Origin: Lottiidibacillus patelloidae | GTDB taxonomy: Bacteria; Bacillota; Bacilli; Bacillales; SA5d-4 | DNA length: 64,000 nucleotides | Direction of reading: 5' to 3' | NCBI RefSeq assembly: GCF_002262935.1 | Contig: NZ_NPIA01000003.1 | Location: 186,001-250,000, forward strand | Part shown: positions 1-9,010 of the stretch, in pieces | Layout: each line of letters opens with the position of its first letter | Position numbering within the stretch: the first letter of the stretch is position 1 | Program-made: the position numbers and the translations under genes | Notes under the pieces: generated by a model | Told to the model about the DNA's origin: nothing | Database searches by the model: none | The model's input: the letters and a program-made list of their open reading frames with translations, nothing else

Positions 1-2
1 AA

Positions 3-365
3 GTTAAAAGTATAGTTAAATTGTATCAAACGATTATTCAAACTAAGAGATGGACAAAAGAATTACTATACAATTTCGGTTGGTCAACTACAGCTTCTGC
101 TGCTAGATTATATTGCTCGTTTAGTAGTGAAGAAAATGGAGATACGTTACTTCCGCATCTACTTAAAACATATGAATCTTTACCTATTCATAAGCGTGAA
201 GACTTAGCTTATACTGGTACAGAATTAATGCAACATTTTAATCAAAAGCCTGGACCATGGATTGGTGAACTAATTGAAAAGATAGAAAAAGCTGTTATTC
301 GTGGAGAAGTACAAAACGATTTTGAAATGATTAAGGAGTGGTTAGTAAAATGCCATCATCCATAA
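3..365 (+). CDS. cca: CCA tRNA nucleotidyltransferase, C-terminal part (5' end outside window)
   Basis: This is the last part of a reading frame that is already open at the left edge, so no start is visible and the gene is partial. About 120 residues remain. The end of the protein (HFNQKPGPWIGELIEKIEKA, then a short tail) is the characteristic C-terminal helical region of bacterial poly(A) polymerase/CCA-adding enzymes, which add or repair the CCA end of tRNA. The identification is backed by the neighbour: in Bacillus cca lies directly before birA. The 3' end overlaps the birA start by 16 bases, so translation of the two is probably coupled. The catalytic head domain lies outside the window and cannot be judged. 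Confidence 0.85.
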   Translation, partial: VKSIVKLYQTIIQTKRWTKELLYNFGWSTTASAARLYCSFSSEENGDTLLPHLLKTYESLPIHKREDLAYTGTELMQHFNQKPGPWIGELIEKIEKAVIRGEVQNDFEMIKEWLVKCHHP

Positions 366-1330
366 GAGAAGAATTATTAGCTGTATTTAACAATGAGAAA
401 GAAACATACATATCGGGGCAAATGTTAAGTGAGAAGTTAAACTGCACGCGAACAGCAATATGGAAACATATTGAAGAGTTAAGAAACGAAGGGTACGTAA
501 TAGAAGCAGTACAAAAACGTGGCTACCGAATGACTGGTAGACCGGACAAACTGTCTAGTGATGTAGTAAAAAGAAACCTTACTACAAATAAAATTGGACA
601 AAACATCCACTTTTACGAAACAACTCCTTCAACGCAAAGAATAGCCCATCTATTAGCCCAACAAGGAAAACCTGAAGGAACAGTAGTTTTTGCAGAAGAG
701 CAAACAGAAGGTAAAGGTAGACTTGATAGGTCGTGGCATTCTCCGGTAGGTGCAGGAATTTGGATGAGTATTATACTCCGACCAAATCTACCGCCGCAAC
801 ATGCACCACAACTTACGTTACTAGCTGCTGTCGCTATCGTTCGCGCTATTGAATCGGAACTTAATATCACATGTGAAATAAAATGGCCAAATGATATTTT
901 AATTAATGGTAAGAAGGCTGTTGGAATTTTAACAGAACTTCATGCTGAAGCAGACCGAATTAATTCTGTTATTGTCGGTATTGGTATAAATGTAAATACT
1001 ACAAAAGAAGAGTTTCCTTCTGAACTACAGCATCTAGCAACATCACTTTCTCTCGAAAAGGGTGGAGATAAGATAGATCGAGCCTCCTTGGCGAGAGTAA
1101 TCTTTGAATCATTAGAAGAGATGTATGAGAAATACTTAGAACACGGTTTTACATTTATTAAGTTATTGTGGGAAAGCTACTCTGTAAGCATAGGAAAGCA
1201 AATTATTGCTAGAACGATTAGCGGAGAAATTAGAGGATATGCAAGAGGTATTACAGATGAAGGTGTATTAATGATTGAGGAAAGTGATGGTAAAATCCAA
1301 TATATACATTCAGCAGATATTGAACTATAA
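350..1330 (+). CDS. birA: Bifunctional biotin-protein ligase / biotin operon repressor
   Basis: The 326-residue protein matches the length of Bacillus BirA. Residues about 5-60 form a winged helix-turn-helix (SGQMLSEKLNCTRTAIWKHI). The ligase domain follows, with the ATP/biotin loop GKGRLDRSW at 121-129 and KWPND at 178-182. The enzyme makes biotinyl-AMP and transfers biotin to acetyl-CoA and pyruvate carboxylases; in the holo form the family represses biotin genes. I chose the ATG at 350 because AAGGAG lies 11 bases upstream, whereas the in-frame GTG at 338 sits inside that site. The gene overlaps cca by 16 bases and is probably cotranscribed with it. No biotin operon is in the window, so its targets lie elsewhere. 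Confidence 0.95.
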   Translation: MPSSIREELLAVFNNEKETYISGQMLSEKLNCTRTAIWKHIEELRNEGYVIEAVQKRGYRMTGRPDKLSSDVVKRNLTTNKIGQNIHFYETTPSTQRIAHLLAQQGKPEGTVVFAEEQTEGKGRLDRSWHSPVGAGIWMSIILRPNLPPQHAPQLTLLAAVAIVRAIESELNITCEIKWPNDILINGKKAVGILTELHAEADRINSVIVGIGINVNTTKEEFPSELQHLATSLSLEKGGDKIDRASLARVIFESLEEMYEKYLEHGFTFIKLLWESYSVSIGKQIIARTISGEIRGYARGITDEGVLMIEESDGKIQYIHSADIEL

Positions 1331-1419
1331 TACGGGTAAATATATGAATTGTTAGGGTAGTATCTTAATCGAACTACACCTTTTAAAGATTATTTTTCAA
1401 GTATAATTAAAAATAATCG

Positions 1420-1529
1420 TAGATACACTTTGCCTTGATCCTAATTGGACAGGGACTGAGGGATGATACGAGCCTAGTAAGCTTATTTCCTTCTTTCCTG
1501 CTGCTTTTTAATAGGGAAGAAGTTTTTTT
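1420..1529 (+). promoter_or_regulatory. Leader/attenuator-like RNA before panB (possible pan motif)
   Basis: The 234-base gap before panB holds a structured stretch with an unusual purine-rich core (GGACAGGGACTGAGGGATGA) followed by a clear intrinsic terminator whose stem of about 10 bp is followed by seven T. A terminator placed about 35 bases before the panB start, rather than straight after birA, looks like a leader that controls panBCD by early termination. A conserved 'pan' RNA motif is known upstream of panB in Firmicutes; I suspect this is it from position and style, but I could not match the consensus reliably. Confidence 0.42.
1490..1529 (+). terminator. Intrinsic terminator upstream of panB
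   Basis: CTTCTTTCCT pairs with AGGGAAGAAG (10 bp with one G-U) around a 13-base loop, followed by TTTTTTT. It could end birA transcripts or act as the off-switch of a panB leader. Confidence 0.8.
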
Positions 1530-1564
1530 ATGGCTTTCATTCCTTCCAAACGAAGGGGGACATA

Positions 1565-2401
1565 ATGATGAAAAACACTGCTGATTTCTTAACAATGAAG
1601 AAAAACAATGAAAAAATTGCTATGATTACAGCCTACGATTTTCCAACAGCTAAATATGTTGAAGAAGTTAAGGCTGATTTAATATTAGTCGGAGATTCAT
1701 TAGGGATGGTTGCGTTAGGTTATGACTCCACGATACCTGTAACAATGGACGACATGATCCATCATACGAAAGCGGTTAAACGAGGTGCAAAAGACACGTT
1801 TATCGTCACCGACATGCCATTTATGTCCTATCATGTGTCTTTCGAAAATACGATGGAAAACGCTAAGCGAATCATCCAAGAAGCTGGTGCAAATGCAGTT
1901 AAAGTCGAAGGTGGTGGAGAAGTTATTCCGATCATTAAGAAATTAACAATGGCTGGTGTGCCAGTGATAGGTCATCTTGGGCTCACCCCTCAATCTGTTG
2001 GTGTCATTGGTGGATATAAAGTGCAAGGACGAGATGCAGAAAGTGCCAATGCTTTAATTGAGGAAGCGAAAAAAATAGAAGCTGCAGGAGCTTTTGCACT
2101 TGTCCTGGAATGTGTCCCACAAGAAGTCGCAAAAAAGGTAAGTGAAGTATTAGCGATTCCTACAATTGGAATTGGAGCGGGTCTACAAACAGACGGTCAA
2201 GTTTTAGTAATTAATGATTTATTATCATATGGCGTTGAAAGAGTCCCTAAGTTTGTGAAAAAATTTGCTAATGTTGGTCAAGTATTTGTAAGTGGATTAC
2301 AAGCTTATGTTGATGATGTCAAAAAGGAAGCTTTTCCAGAGCAAGAGCACACATATAAAATGAAAGAAGATCAAATTGAAGCGCTTTACGGAGGAAAGTA
2401 A
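1565..2401 (+). CDS. panB: 3-methyl-2-oxobutanoate hydroxymethyltransferase (ketopantoate hydroxymethyltransferase)
   Basis: PanB adds a hydroxymethyl group from 5,10-methylene-tetrahydrofolate to alpha-ketoisovalerate, the first step of pantothenate synthesis. The 278-residue length is typical. Family motifs are visible: [11 protein letters not shown] near the N-terminus, [11 protein letters not shown] with the metal-binding aspartate, [16 protein letters not shown] and GHLGLTPQS. The start is either of two adjacent ATG codons at 1565 and 1568 behind a GGGGG-rich ribosome site. It is first in a panB-panC-panD operon: panC begins two bases after the panB stop and panD follows 28 bases after panC. 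A terminator-bearing leader lies in front, so the operon may be controlled by attenuation. Confidence 0.97.
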   Translation: MMKNTADFLTMKKNNEKIAMITAYDFPTAKYVEEVKADLILVGDSLGMVALGYDSTIPVTMDDMIHHTKAVKRGAKDTFIVTDMPFMSYHVSFENTMENAKRIIQEAGANAVKVEGGGEVIPIIKKLTMAGVPVIGHLGLTPQSVGVIGGYKVQGRDAESANALIEEAKKIEAAGAFALVLECVPQEVAKKVSEVLAIPTIGIGAGLQTDGQVLVINDLLSYGVERVPKFVKKFANVGQVFVSGLQAYVDDVKKEAFPEQEHTYKMKEDQIEALYGGK

Positions 2402-2402
2402 T

Positions 2403-3248
2403 ATGCGAATCATAGAAAAGACAATAGAGATGCAAAGTTTTATGACGCAATTAAAATATAGTGAAAAATCGATAGGGTTTGTACCGACTATGGGTTATTT
2501 ACACGAAGGACATTTAAGTTTACTTCAACGGGCAAAGGCTGAAAATGACATAGTTGTATTGAGTATTTTTGTTAATCCGCTACAATTTGGTGCCAATGAA
2601 GACTTGTCGACTTACCCACGAGATTTCAATCGTGATGAAAAACTTGCACAAGAGGCTGGCGTCGATATTATCTTCTATCCTTCTGTGGAAGAGATGTATC
2701 CAAAAAGCTCTTCGATAGAATTAAATGTAACAAAACGAGTAAATGTGTTATGTGGAAAAAGCCGACCTGGCCATTTTAATGGTGTTGTTACAGTGTTAAC
2801 TAAGCTATTTAACCTCGTCTTACCGACGCGCGCTTATTTTGGGATGAAGGATGCACAACAAGTGGCAGTTGTTGAAGGTTTAGTCGAGGATTTTAATTTC
2901 CCAATTGAAATAGTTCGCTGTCCGATTATTCGTGAAAGCGACGGCCTTGCAAAAAGTTCTCGAAATGTTCATCTGACGGTGAGTGAGCGAGAAGAAGCAG
3001 TTATTATTTATAAAAGTTTAATGGATGGAAAAATAGCGCTGGAAGATAAAAAGATGGATATAGAACAAGTGAAACTACAAATTACGAACACAATTACAAA
3101 AAATAGTAGTGGAACGATTGATTATGTTGAGATTTTGTCGTATCCTATGTTAGAAACGGTTCAAAACGTAAAAGAAACAATGATTATCGCAGTAGCCGTC
3201 CGTTTCTCAAAAGTAAGATTAATAGATAATATGCTTATTAATATATAA
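2403..3248 (+). CDS. panC: Pantothenate synthetase (pantoate-beta-alanine ligase)
   Basis: PanC joins pantoate to beta-alanine using ATP through a pantoyl-adenylate. The 281-residue protein shows the nucleotidyltransferase signature [10 protein letters not shown] with the HIGH-like histidines at 34 and 37, the NPLQF motif, and a KSSRN stretch in the place of the KMSKS loop. I chose the ATG at 2403, behind GGAGGAAAG at the end of panB; an upstream in-frame start at 2376 would lie inside panB without a ribosome site. It is the middle gene of panBCD, and its two substrates come from the pathways served by panB and panD. Confidence 0.97.
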   Translation: MRIIEKTIEMQSFMTQLKYSEKSIGFVPTMGYLHEGHLSLLQRAKAENDIVVLSIFVNPLQFGANEDLSTYPRDFNRDEKLAQEAGVDIIFYPSVEEMYPKSSSIELNVTKRVNVLCGKSRPGHFNGVVTVLTKLFNLVLPTRAYFGMKDAQQVAVVEGLVEDFNFPIEIVRCPIIRESDGLAKSSRNVHLTVSEREEAVIIYKSLMDGKIALEDKKMDIEQVKLQITNTITKNSSGTIDYVEILSYPMLETVQNVKETMIIAVAVRFSKVRLIDNMLINI

Positions 3249-3276
3249 ATCATTATCATCAAAGGGGGATAACAGC

Positions 3277-3660
3277 ATGTTTCGTACGATGATGAATGCA
3301 AAGATTCACCGTGCACGTGTTACTGAAGCTAACTTAAATTATGTTGGTAGTGTGACAATAGATGAAGATATCTTAGATGCTGTAGGAATTGTAGCAAATG
3401 AGAAAGTCCAAATCGTAAATAACAATAATGGTGCACGTTTAGAGACTTATGTTATTGTTGGAGAACGTGGAAGCGGAGTTGTTTGTTTGAATGGAGCTGC
3501 TGCTCGCCTTGTTCAAAAAGACGATGTCGTTATTATTATTTCATATGGTCTTGTAAAAGAAGAAGATGTAAAAGGACACCAACCAAAAATTGCAATTATG
3601 GATGAAAATAATAAAATAGTTGACATGATTGGTCGTGAACCAGCTCGTACATGTTTATAA
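3277..3660 (+). CDS. panD: Aspartate 1-decarboxylase proenzyme
   Basis: PanD makes beta-alanine from L-aspartate, the second substrate of PanC. The 127-residue proenzyme carries the self-cleavage site Gly24-Ser25 in [10 protein letters not shown]; Ser25 becomes the pyruvoyl cofactor. Tyr58-type and Lys9 residues and the NGAAARL loop are also present, so it looks active. A strong AAAGGGGG ribosome site precedes the ATG. It is the last gene of panBCD and is followed immediately by a terminator. Confidence 0.97.
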   Translation: MFRTMMNAKIHRARVTEANLNYVGSVTIDEDILDAVGIVANEKVQIVNNNNGARLETYVIVGERGSGVVCLNGAAARLVQKDDVVIIISYGLVKEEDVKGHQPKIAIMDENNKIVDMIGREPARTCL

Positions 3661-3685
3661 ATCCTCCTATTTTAGGAGGATTTTT
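3661..3685 (+). terminator. Terminator of the panBCD operon
   Basis: ATCCTCCT pairs with AGGAGGAT around ATTTT, followed by a T tract, directly after the panD stop codon. Confidence 0.9.
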
Positions 3686-3694
3686 CAAATTATA

Positions 3695-3703
3695 TGGTAT
3701 GAT
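3695..3703 (+). promoter_or_regulatory. Possible extended -10 promoter for dinG
   Basis: TGGTATGAT matches an extended -10 element (TG, one base, TATGAT). No good -35 is visible. It lies between the pan terminator and dinG, where a new promoter is needed. Confidence 0.35.
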
Positions 3704-3746
3704 ATCGGTAATAATAAGTAATAAGCTTAATTTTAGAGGTGTTTAG

Positions 3747-6569
3747 ATGACAAAGCGATTTGTAGTGATAGATGTCGAGACAACTGGGAATCAGCCATTA
3801 AACGGTGATAAGATAATACAAATTGGTGCTGTTGTCATTGAAAATAACGAAATTACTGAACGATTTTCAAGTTTTGTGAACCCAGGCCGACAAATTCCAG
3901 CTTTTGTAACACAATTAACTGGTATTACAGAAAAAGATGTAATAAATGCGCCTGATTTTAGTGAAATTGCTCCAAAAGTATTACAATTACTTGATCATTC
4001 ATACTTTGTAGCTCACAATGTACCTTTTGACCTTTCCTTCATTGATGAAGAACTAACGAATAGCGGGTATAGTAATTTTTCCGGTCCAACGATTGATACC
4101 GTTGAATTAGCAAGGGTACTTTTGCCGACAGCTTCTGGATATAAATTGTCACAACTAGCACAATTCTTTCACATTCACCACGAAAATCCGCATCAAGCGG
4201 ATAGTGATGCTGAAGTAACAGGAAGGTTGTTATTAAGGTTATTAGAAAAGTTGAACTCTTTGCCTTTAGTTACGTGCCAAAGGTTACAGCCATTATTAAA
4301 ACAGTTGAAAAGTGATATCGATCAAATAATTGCTGAAATGATTCAATATAAACTGAATCATCCGTATGAAGATGAGGAGCAATATGACGTTTTTAATGGC
4401 ATTGCTTACCGTAATTTCTCTAAAGAAGAAAACAGTCAAGTAGATTATGAAGCAGATTATGCAACGTTCAAAGAAAATATTACGGCGGCAAATGGACTAA
4501 TGGATGAGAAAATGTCCAATTACGAAGTGAGATCTGGTCAATTGAAAATGATGGATCTTGTTTATGAAGCTTTCGAAAATAATAGCCACTCTTTAATTGA
4601 AGCTGGGACAGGGACAGGGAAGACGCTCGGTTATTTACTTCCAGCTAGTTATTATTCAAAAATGGAAGATAAAACGATTGTCATAAGTACTCATACGGTA
4701 CAACTACAACAACAAATTATTGAAAATGATATTCCTATGCTTAGAAAGGTCGTTCCTTTTTCCTTCAAGGCTGCAGTTCTAAAAGGGCGACAGCATTATT
4801 TGTGTTTAAGAAAGTTTGAACAACAATTATTAGATAATTACGATGACAATTTAGATAATACTTTAACAAAGGCTATGATTTTAATATGGTTACTTGAAAC
4901 GAAAACTGGTGATGTTGAAGAATTGAATATTCCTACGAAAGGAAATCAGTTTTGGTACAAAGTAAACAGTGAAGGAAGTACTTGCTTAAATAGACATTGT
5001 CCTTGGTTTGGTAAATGTTTTTATCACCGGGCTCGCAGAGCAGCGAAAGAAGCGGATTTAGTGATTACAAATCATGCCCTACTTTTCAGTAATGCTGCAA
5101 ATGATCATCAACTTTTGCCTAGTTTTAATCACGCTATTATAGATGAAGCGCATCACTTGGAAGACGTCGTCAGCGATCATTTTGGAATTGCAATTGATTA
5201 TTTTACAATTTCTAATCAACTTGGACGGTTAGGGTTTACCGATGGCCAAGAGATGATGGGGAAACTTGCAACGCCGTTTAATGAAACATCAGCCAAAACG
5301 ATGGCTGAAAAGCATCCGAAATTTAACGAAACTTATAAAGAAACAATTTCAGCTTTTGATGATTTGTTTACACTAATTCATCAGTATGTGAGGAAAAAAT
5401 TATTAACACCTAAAAGCGAAATTGGACGATTGTCATTTCGTTATGATGTCACAAAAGAACGTAGTTCAAACTGGGCAGCTATATTGGAAACAGCCGATCT
5501 ATCAGTTTCAAAGTTAGCTGATGTCCTCAAATTATTGCGAAAAATTGAAAATCACTTACAAGAGAGTGAAAATTACTTAGATGCTAAACAAAAAGGTCGT
5601 CTTGTCGATTTCTCAGGATTAATAAACACGTTAGAAACGATAGAACAATCTATTCGCACTTTACTGTTAACTCATGATGAAAACATGGTTTGTTGGATGG
5701 AGATTGATGCAAAAGGTGCCAGAAATGCAACATATCTTTATGCTAAACCTATTGATATTTCTGAACTTCTAGCAGATCAATTTTTCGCAAAAAAACGAAG
5801 TGTCATACTAACTAGTGCAACGTTAACAATAAGTGGTAAGTCTTTTAAATATATCGTCAATCGATTAGGGTTAGAAGATTTTGGACCAGTAACGAATGTG
5901 ATTGATTCACCTTTCTCATTTGAAACAAAAGCGAAGATATATATACCAAATGATATCCCTAATATTAAAGAAGTAAAATTGGATGAATATATTCCAATAC
6001 TTTCACGCTCTCTTCATAAAATTGCGCAAAAAACAAAAGGGAGAATGCTCGTACTTTTTACATCTTACGACATGTTGCGTAATACATATATCGATTTAAA
6101 AACGCGACTTGAAAATGAAGATTTTACGTTAATTGCCCAAGGTGTATCAAGTGGGAGTAGAGCAAAATTAACGAAAAATTTTAAACAAAATGATCAAGCA
6201 ATTTTGCTCGGAACAAGTAGCTTCTGGGAAGGTGTGGATATTCCTGGGGAAGATTTAAGCTGCATTGTTATCGTTCGGTTGCCTTTTTCACCGCCTGATA
6301 ACCCTGTTATTGCAGCTAGGTCAGAGAAAATTAAAGCTGATGGAGGAAATCCATTTTTTGATCTTTCCTTACCGCAAGCAATTATTCGTTTTAAACAAGG
6401 ATTTGGCAGGTTAATTCGAACTTCTTCTGATAAAGGTGCAGTGTTTGTATTTGATACTCGAATTGTTACTACGAGATACGGGAAAAACTTTATTCGTTCT
6501 TTACCATCAGTTCCAACTTTTCAAGGGCCTCTTGATGATTTACTAGAAAATCTTCAAGAATGGTTGTGA
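3747..6569 (+). CDS. dinG: DinG-type exonuclease/helicase with iron-sulfur cysteines
   Basis: The 940-residue protein joins an N-terminal DEDD exonuclease domain (VIDVETTG at 6-13, later HNVPFDLSF and HQADSDAEV) to an XPD-like superfamily 2 helicase: Walker A AGTGTGKT at 286-293, DEAH at 466-469, and late motifs GTSSFWEGVDIPG and QGFGRLIR. Four cysteines at 353, 413, 418 and 424 have the C..C-x4-C-x5-C arrangement of an XPD/DinG iron-sulfur cluster. The staphylococcal fused DinG has been described as lacking this cluster, so its presence is notable. Likely role: DNA repair or R-loop processing. A close paralogue without the exonuclease lies at 41630. It stands behind the pan terminator with a possible promoter of its own. 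Confidence 0.93.
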   Translation: MTKRFVVIDVETTGNQPLNGDKIIQIGAVVIENNEITERFSSFVNPGRQIPAFVTQLTGITEKDVINAPDFSEIAPKVLQLLDHSYFVAHNVPFDLSFIDEELTNSGYSNFSGPTIDTVELARVLLPTASGYKLSQLAQFFHIHHENPHQADSDAEVTGRLLLRLLEKLNSLPLVTCQRLQPLLKQLKSDIDQIIAEMIQYKLNHPYEDEEQYDVFNGIAYRNFSKEENSQVDYEADYATFKENITAANGLMDEKMSNYEVRSGQLKMMDLVYEAFENNSHSLIEAGTGTGKTLGYLLPASYYSKMEDKTIVISTHTVQLQQQIIENDIPMLRKVVPFSFKAAVLKGRQHYLCLRKFEQQLLDNYDDNLDNTLTKAMILIWLLETKTGDVEELNIPTKGNQFWYKVNSEGSTCLNRHCPWFGKCFYHRARRAAKEADLVITNHALLFSNAANDHQLLPSFNHAIIDEAHHLEDVVSDHFGIAIDYFTISNQLGRLGFTDGQEMMGKLATPFNETSAKTMAEKHPKFNETYKETISAFDDLFTLIHQYVRKKLLTPKSEIGRLSFRYDVTKERSSNWAAILETADLSVSKLADVLKLLRKIENHLQESENYLDAKQKGRLVDFSGLINTLETIEQSIRTLLLTHDENMVCWMEIDAKGARNATYLYAKPIDISELLADQFFAKKRSVILTSATLTISGKSFKYIVNRLGLEDFGPVTNVIDSPFSFETKAKIYIPNDIPNIKEVKLDEYIPILSRSLHKIAQKTKGRMLVLFTSYDMLRNTYIDLKTRLENEDFTLIAQGVSSGSRAKLTKNFKQNDQAILLGTSSFWEGVDIPGEDLSCIVIVRLPFSPPDNPVIAARSEKIKADGGNPFFDLSLPQAIIRFKQGFGRLIRTSSDKGAVFVFDTRIVTTRYGKNFIRSLPSVPTFQGPLDDLLENLQEWL

Positions 6570-6624
6570 TAAGGTACGGGAAAATAACACAAACTAAGAT
6601 GACTGTCATAAAGGGGGAAGACAA

Positions 6625-7476
6625 ATGCTTATTCTTTCCTTTCTCTATACGTTATTATCTAGTATGGTGTTTACACTCGAACCAACAGATATAGAGAAAA
6701 TTGATTTGAAATTAACTGCTGAAGAAACAGCCTTTACGTTTTTAGAATTGGAGAGTGGAGAAGCAACTTTAATCCAGACTGGACAAGGAGAAACTACTCT
6801 AGTTAACACAGGTGGACCAAACACAAGGAAAATGTTAGAAGAACGTTTGTCTGTTTATGAAGTATCTAAAATTGATAATATCATCATTACAAACATTGGT
6901 GCTGACTATTGTGCGAATCTCGACTGGTTAGTAGAAGCATATGGAGTTTCCAATGTTTATGTTAGTCAAGCTGTCAAGGAAACGATGATACATGCTTATT
7001 CATTAGGCAATATTAATGTCGTTGGTTGGAAAAAGGCGGATAAAGCAAAAATTAGTGACAGTTTGCTTATAGACGTACTTCATGCAGAGGAATTAAATGA
7101 ATTTGATAAAGGTTCTTTAGCTTTATTATTGACTTTCGGAAATCAAAAAGTGCTATATATGGGTTTAGCAAATGAAGAAATTGAAACGTTATTAGTTAAC
7201 GAGTATGAACTTGAAGCACAAATACTAAAAGTTGGCGACTTTGCCAGTGAAAGAGGTACATCACAAAAATTTATTGATGAAGTTGATCCTCAAGTAGCTG
7301 TAATTTTCCGTACGAAAGATAGAAATCCGAGTGAAGATGTTTTAGACCGCCTACAAGAAACTTGGATTGACACATACTTAACAATGAAATCTGGCAATAT
7401 TTCAATTAAATGCAGTATTGAAAATTACAAGATCATTACAATACCTAATGAAAATCCAGATATAGGTATTTCATGA
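6625..7476 (+). CDS. Exported protein with degenerate ComEC-like metallo-beta-lactamase fold
   Basis: The first 18 or so residues are a hydrophobic export segment (MLILSFLYTLLSSMVF). The rest resembles the C-terminal metallo-beta-lactamase domain of the DNA-uptake protein ComEC: GEATLIQTGQGETTLVNTGG for the opening strands, IDNIIITNIGAD at the place of the zinc motif, and QKVLYMGLAN for the later strand. The zinc ligands expected in that motif (HxDxDH) are missing; it reads TNIGADYCAN here. I infer that it keeps the fold but not hydrolase activity. A good AAGGGGG site precedes the ATG. The next gene starts 15 bases downstream, so the two are probably cotranscribed. No gene of this kind sits here in B. 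subtilis. Confidence 0.6.
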   Translation: MLILSFLYTLLSSMVFTLEPTDIEKIDLKLTAEETAFTFLELESGEATLIQTGQGETTLVNTGGPNTRKMLEERLSVYEVSKIDNIIITNIGADYCANLDWLVEAYGVSNVYVSQAVKETMIHAYSLGNINVVGWKKADKAKISDSLLIDVLHAEELNEFDKGSLALLLTFGNQKVLYMGLANEEIETLLVNEYELEAQILKVGDFASERGTSQKFIDEVDPQVAVIFRTKDRNPSEDVLDRLQETWIDTYLTMKSGNISIKCSIENYKIITIPNENPDIGIS

Positions 7477-7491
7477 GGAGAATTAATTAAG

Positions 7492-8799
7492 ATGGAAACG
7501 TTATATTACAATGGTAAAATCGTAACTGGGGAAAAAAATATTCAAGTCATTACAGACGGGGCTTTTATTGTCGATCAAGGTGTTATTACTAGGGTCGGCA
7601 ATAGCTCCGATTTTTCAGTTGAACAAAAAGAAATAAACAGTATTAACTTAATGGGGAAATGGGTACTTCCAGGGTTAATAAATACGCATGGTCATGCAGG
7701 TATGTCAACTTTAAGAGGATATGCCGATGATATGAGTTTGCAAAATTGGTTACAAGAGAAAATATGGCCTATGGAAATGAAAATGGATGAAGAAACAATA
7801 AAGTGGAGCAGCGCTTTAGCTATGCTTGAGATGGCTAAATCTGGTACGACTACATTTTTAGATATGTATCATCCTTTTTATATGGATGTTGTTGGTTCTT
7901 TAGTAGAAGATTTTGGAATGCGAGCGACATTAATGAATGGCATGATCGGTCTCTGCTCTGAAGAAGAACAAAAAGGAAAACTAGAGTTAGCGAAACGTTT
8001 TATTGAAACATGGCAAGATGGTGCAGATGGCAGAATATCAACGATGCTAGCTCCTCATTCTTTATATACTTGTCCTCCTAAGTTTTTAGAAGCTATAGTA
8101 GATGCAGCTAATATGCTACATGTACCAATCCATACGCATATGTCTGAAACGGAAAAAGAAGTTCACGATTGCATTGCAACATATGGAAAACGACCAGCTT
8201 TTCATTTAGAAGAAATCGGTATGTTCTCCGTACCAACATTAATTGCTCACGGTGTTCACTTAAATAAAGATGAACTTGATATTCTTTATTATAATGACGT
8301 AGCAATTTCTCACAACCCTATTAGTAATTTAAAATTAGGTTCGGGTATTGCTGATATCACATCTTATATGAAAAGAGGTATTGTTGTATCTTTAGGAACA
8401 GATAGTGCTGCATCAAATAATAATCTAGATATGTTTGAAGAGATGAGAACTGGGTCATTATTACAAAAAGGACTCCATCAAGACCCGGAAGTACTACCAG
8501 TCGAAGATGCTTTTAAAATGGCAACTATTAATGGCGCTAAAGCTTTACGAAAAAGTAGGATTGGCACAATATCTACTGGTAAAAATGCCGATTTTATAAC
8601 AATCGAAGCAAAAAACAAACCACATTTGCAACCAGAAGAGAATATGTTATCACACATTGTGAATTCGTTAAGTGGTAAAGACATATGTGATGTCTACGTT
8701 TCAGGAAATCCAATTGTAAAACAAGGAGCTTCCGTTACAATGGACGAAGAAAAAATTATTTATGAGGCAAACCGTGTATTTAAAAAATTATGTAGTTGA
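7492..8799 (+). CDS. mtaD: Amidohydrolase, 5'-methylthioadenosine/S-adenosylhomocysteine deaminase-like
   Basis: This 435-residue metal-dependent hydrolase belongs to the ATZ/TRZ-MtaD branch of the amidohydrolase superfamily. Visible metal-site motifs are NTHGHAGM (His66, His68), HTHMSETEKEV, IAHGVHLN and LGTDSAASNN, in the usual order within a TIM barrel flanked by the small beta domain (NGKIVTG at the start). Related enzymes remove the amino group of methylthioadenosine or S-adenosylhomocysteine in methyl-group recycling. Exact substrate choice within this branch is hard to tell from sequence. GAGGAG precedes the ATG, and the spacing suggests cotranscription with the degenerate beta-lactamase-fold gene upstream. 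Confidence 0.8.
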   Translation: METLYYNGKIVTGEKNIQVITDGAFIVDQGVITRVGNSSDFSVEQKEINSINLMGKWVLPGLINTHGHAGMSTLRGYADDMSLQNWLQEKIWPMEMKMDEETIKWSSALAMLEMAKSGTTTFLDMYHPFYMDVVGSLVEDFGMRATLMNGMIGLCSEEEQKGKLELAKRFIETWQDGADGRISTMLAPHSLYTCPPKFLEAIVDAANMLHVPIHTHMSETEKEVHDCIATYGKRPAFHLEEIGMFSVPTLIAHGVHLNKDELDILYYNDVAISHNPISNLKLGSGIADITSYMKRGIVVSLGTDSAASNNNLDMFEEMRTGSLLQKGLHQDPEVLPVEDAFKMATINGAKALRKSRIGTISTGKNADFITIEAKNKPHLQPEENMLSHIVNSLSGKDICDVYVSGNPIVKQGASVTMDEEKIIYEANRVFKKLCS

Positions 8800-8903
8800 A
8801 ACTTGCATAATCTTGAGGATGACTATGCAAGTCTCTAGTGTGTGGGTTGGAACAAAATTTTTATTTTTGATTTGAATCATTATCCCAAAATGCTACTTTT
8901 TAT

Positions 8904-8912
8904 TGGTATAAT
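8904..8912 (+). promoter_or_regulatory. Extended -10 promoter for the ypmA-ypmB-aspB run
   Basis: TGGTATAAT is a perfect extended -10 element. The predicted transcription start is near 8919, about 90 bases before ypmA. No clear -35 is seen. Confidence 0.55.
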
Positions 8913-8917
8913 AGTCT

Positions 8918-8943
8918 AGTGTAACGAATTTCTTTGTTACACT
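8918..8943 (+). repeat. Stem-loop at the predicted 5' end of the ypmA transcript
   Basis: AGTGTAAC and GTTACACT form a perfect 8-bp stem around a 10-base loop. It falls exactly where the transcript from the extended -10 element would start, and no T tract follows, so a 5' stabilising stem or leader structure is more likely than a terminator. Confidence 0.55.
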
Positions 8944-9010
8944 TCTTATCGTTAGTTTTGCTCATCATATCAATAATTATTTATAGCAATTTTTTGGAGG
9001 TAGAGGAAGT

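Noticed and set aside
1331-1564. T-box or tRNA-responsive leader before panB
   Set aside because: I could not find the conserved T-box sequence that precedes T-box terminators or a specifier loop.
1407-1595. Leftward 62-residue frame in the panB leader
   Set aside because: It has no ribosome site, covers the terminator hairpin and resembles no protein; the region is better explained as an RNA leader.
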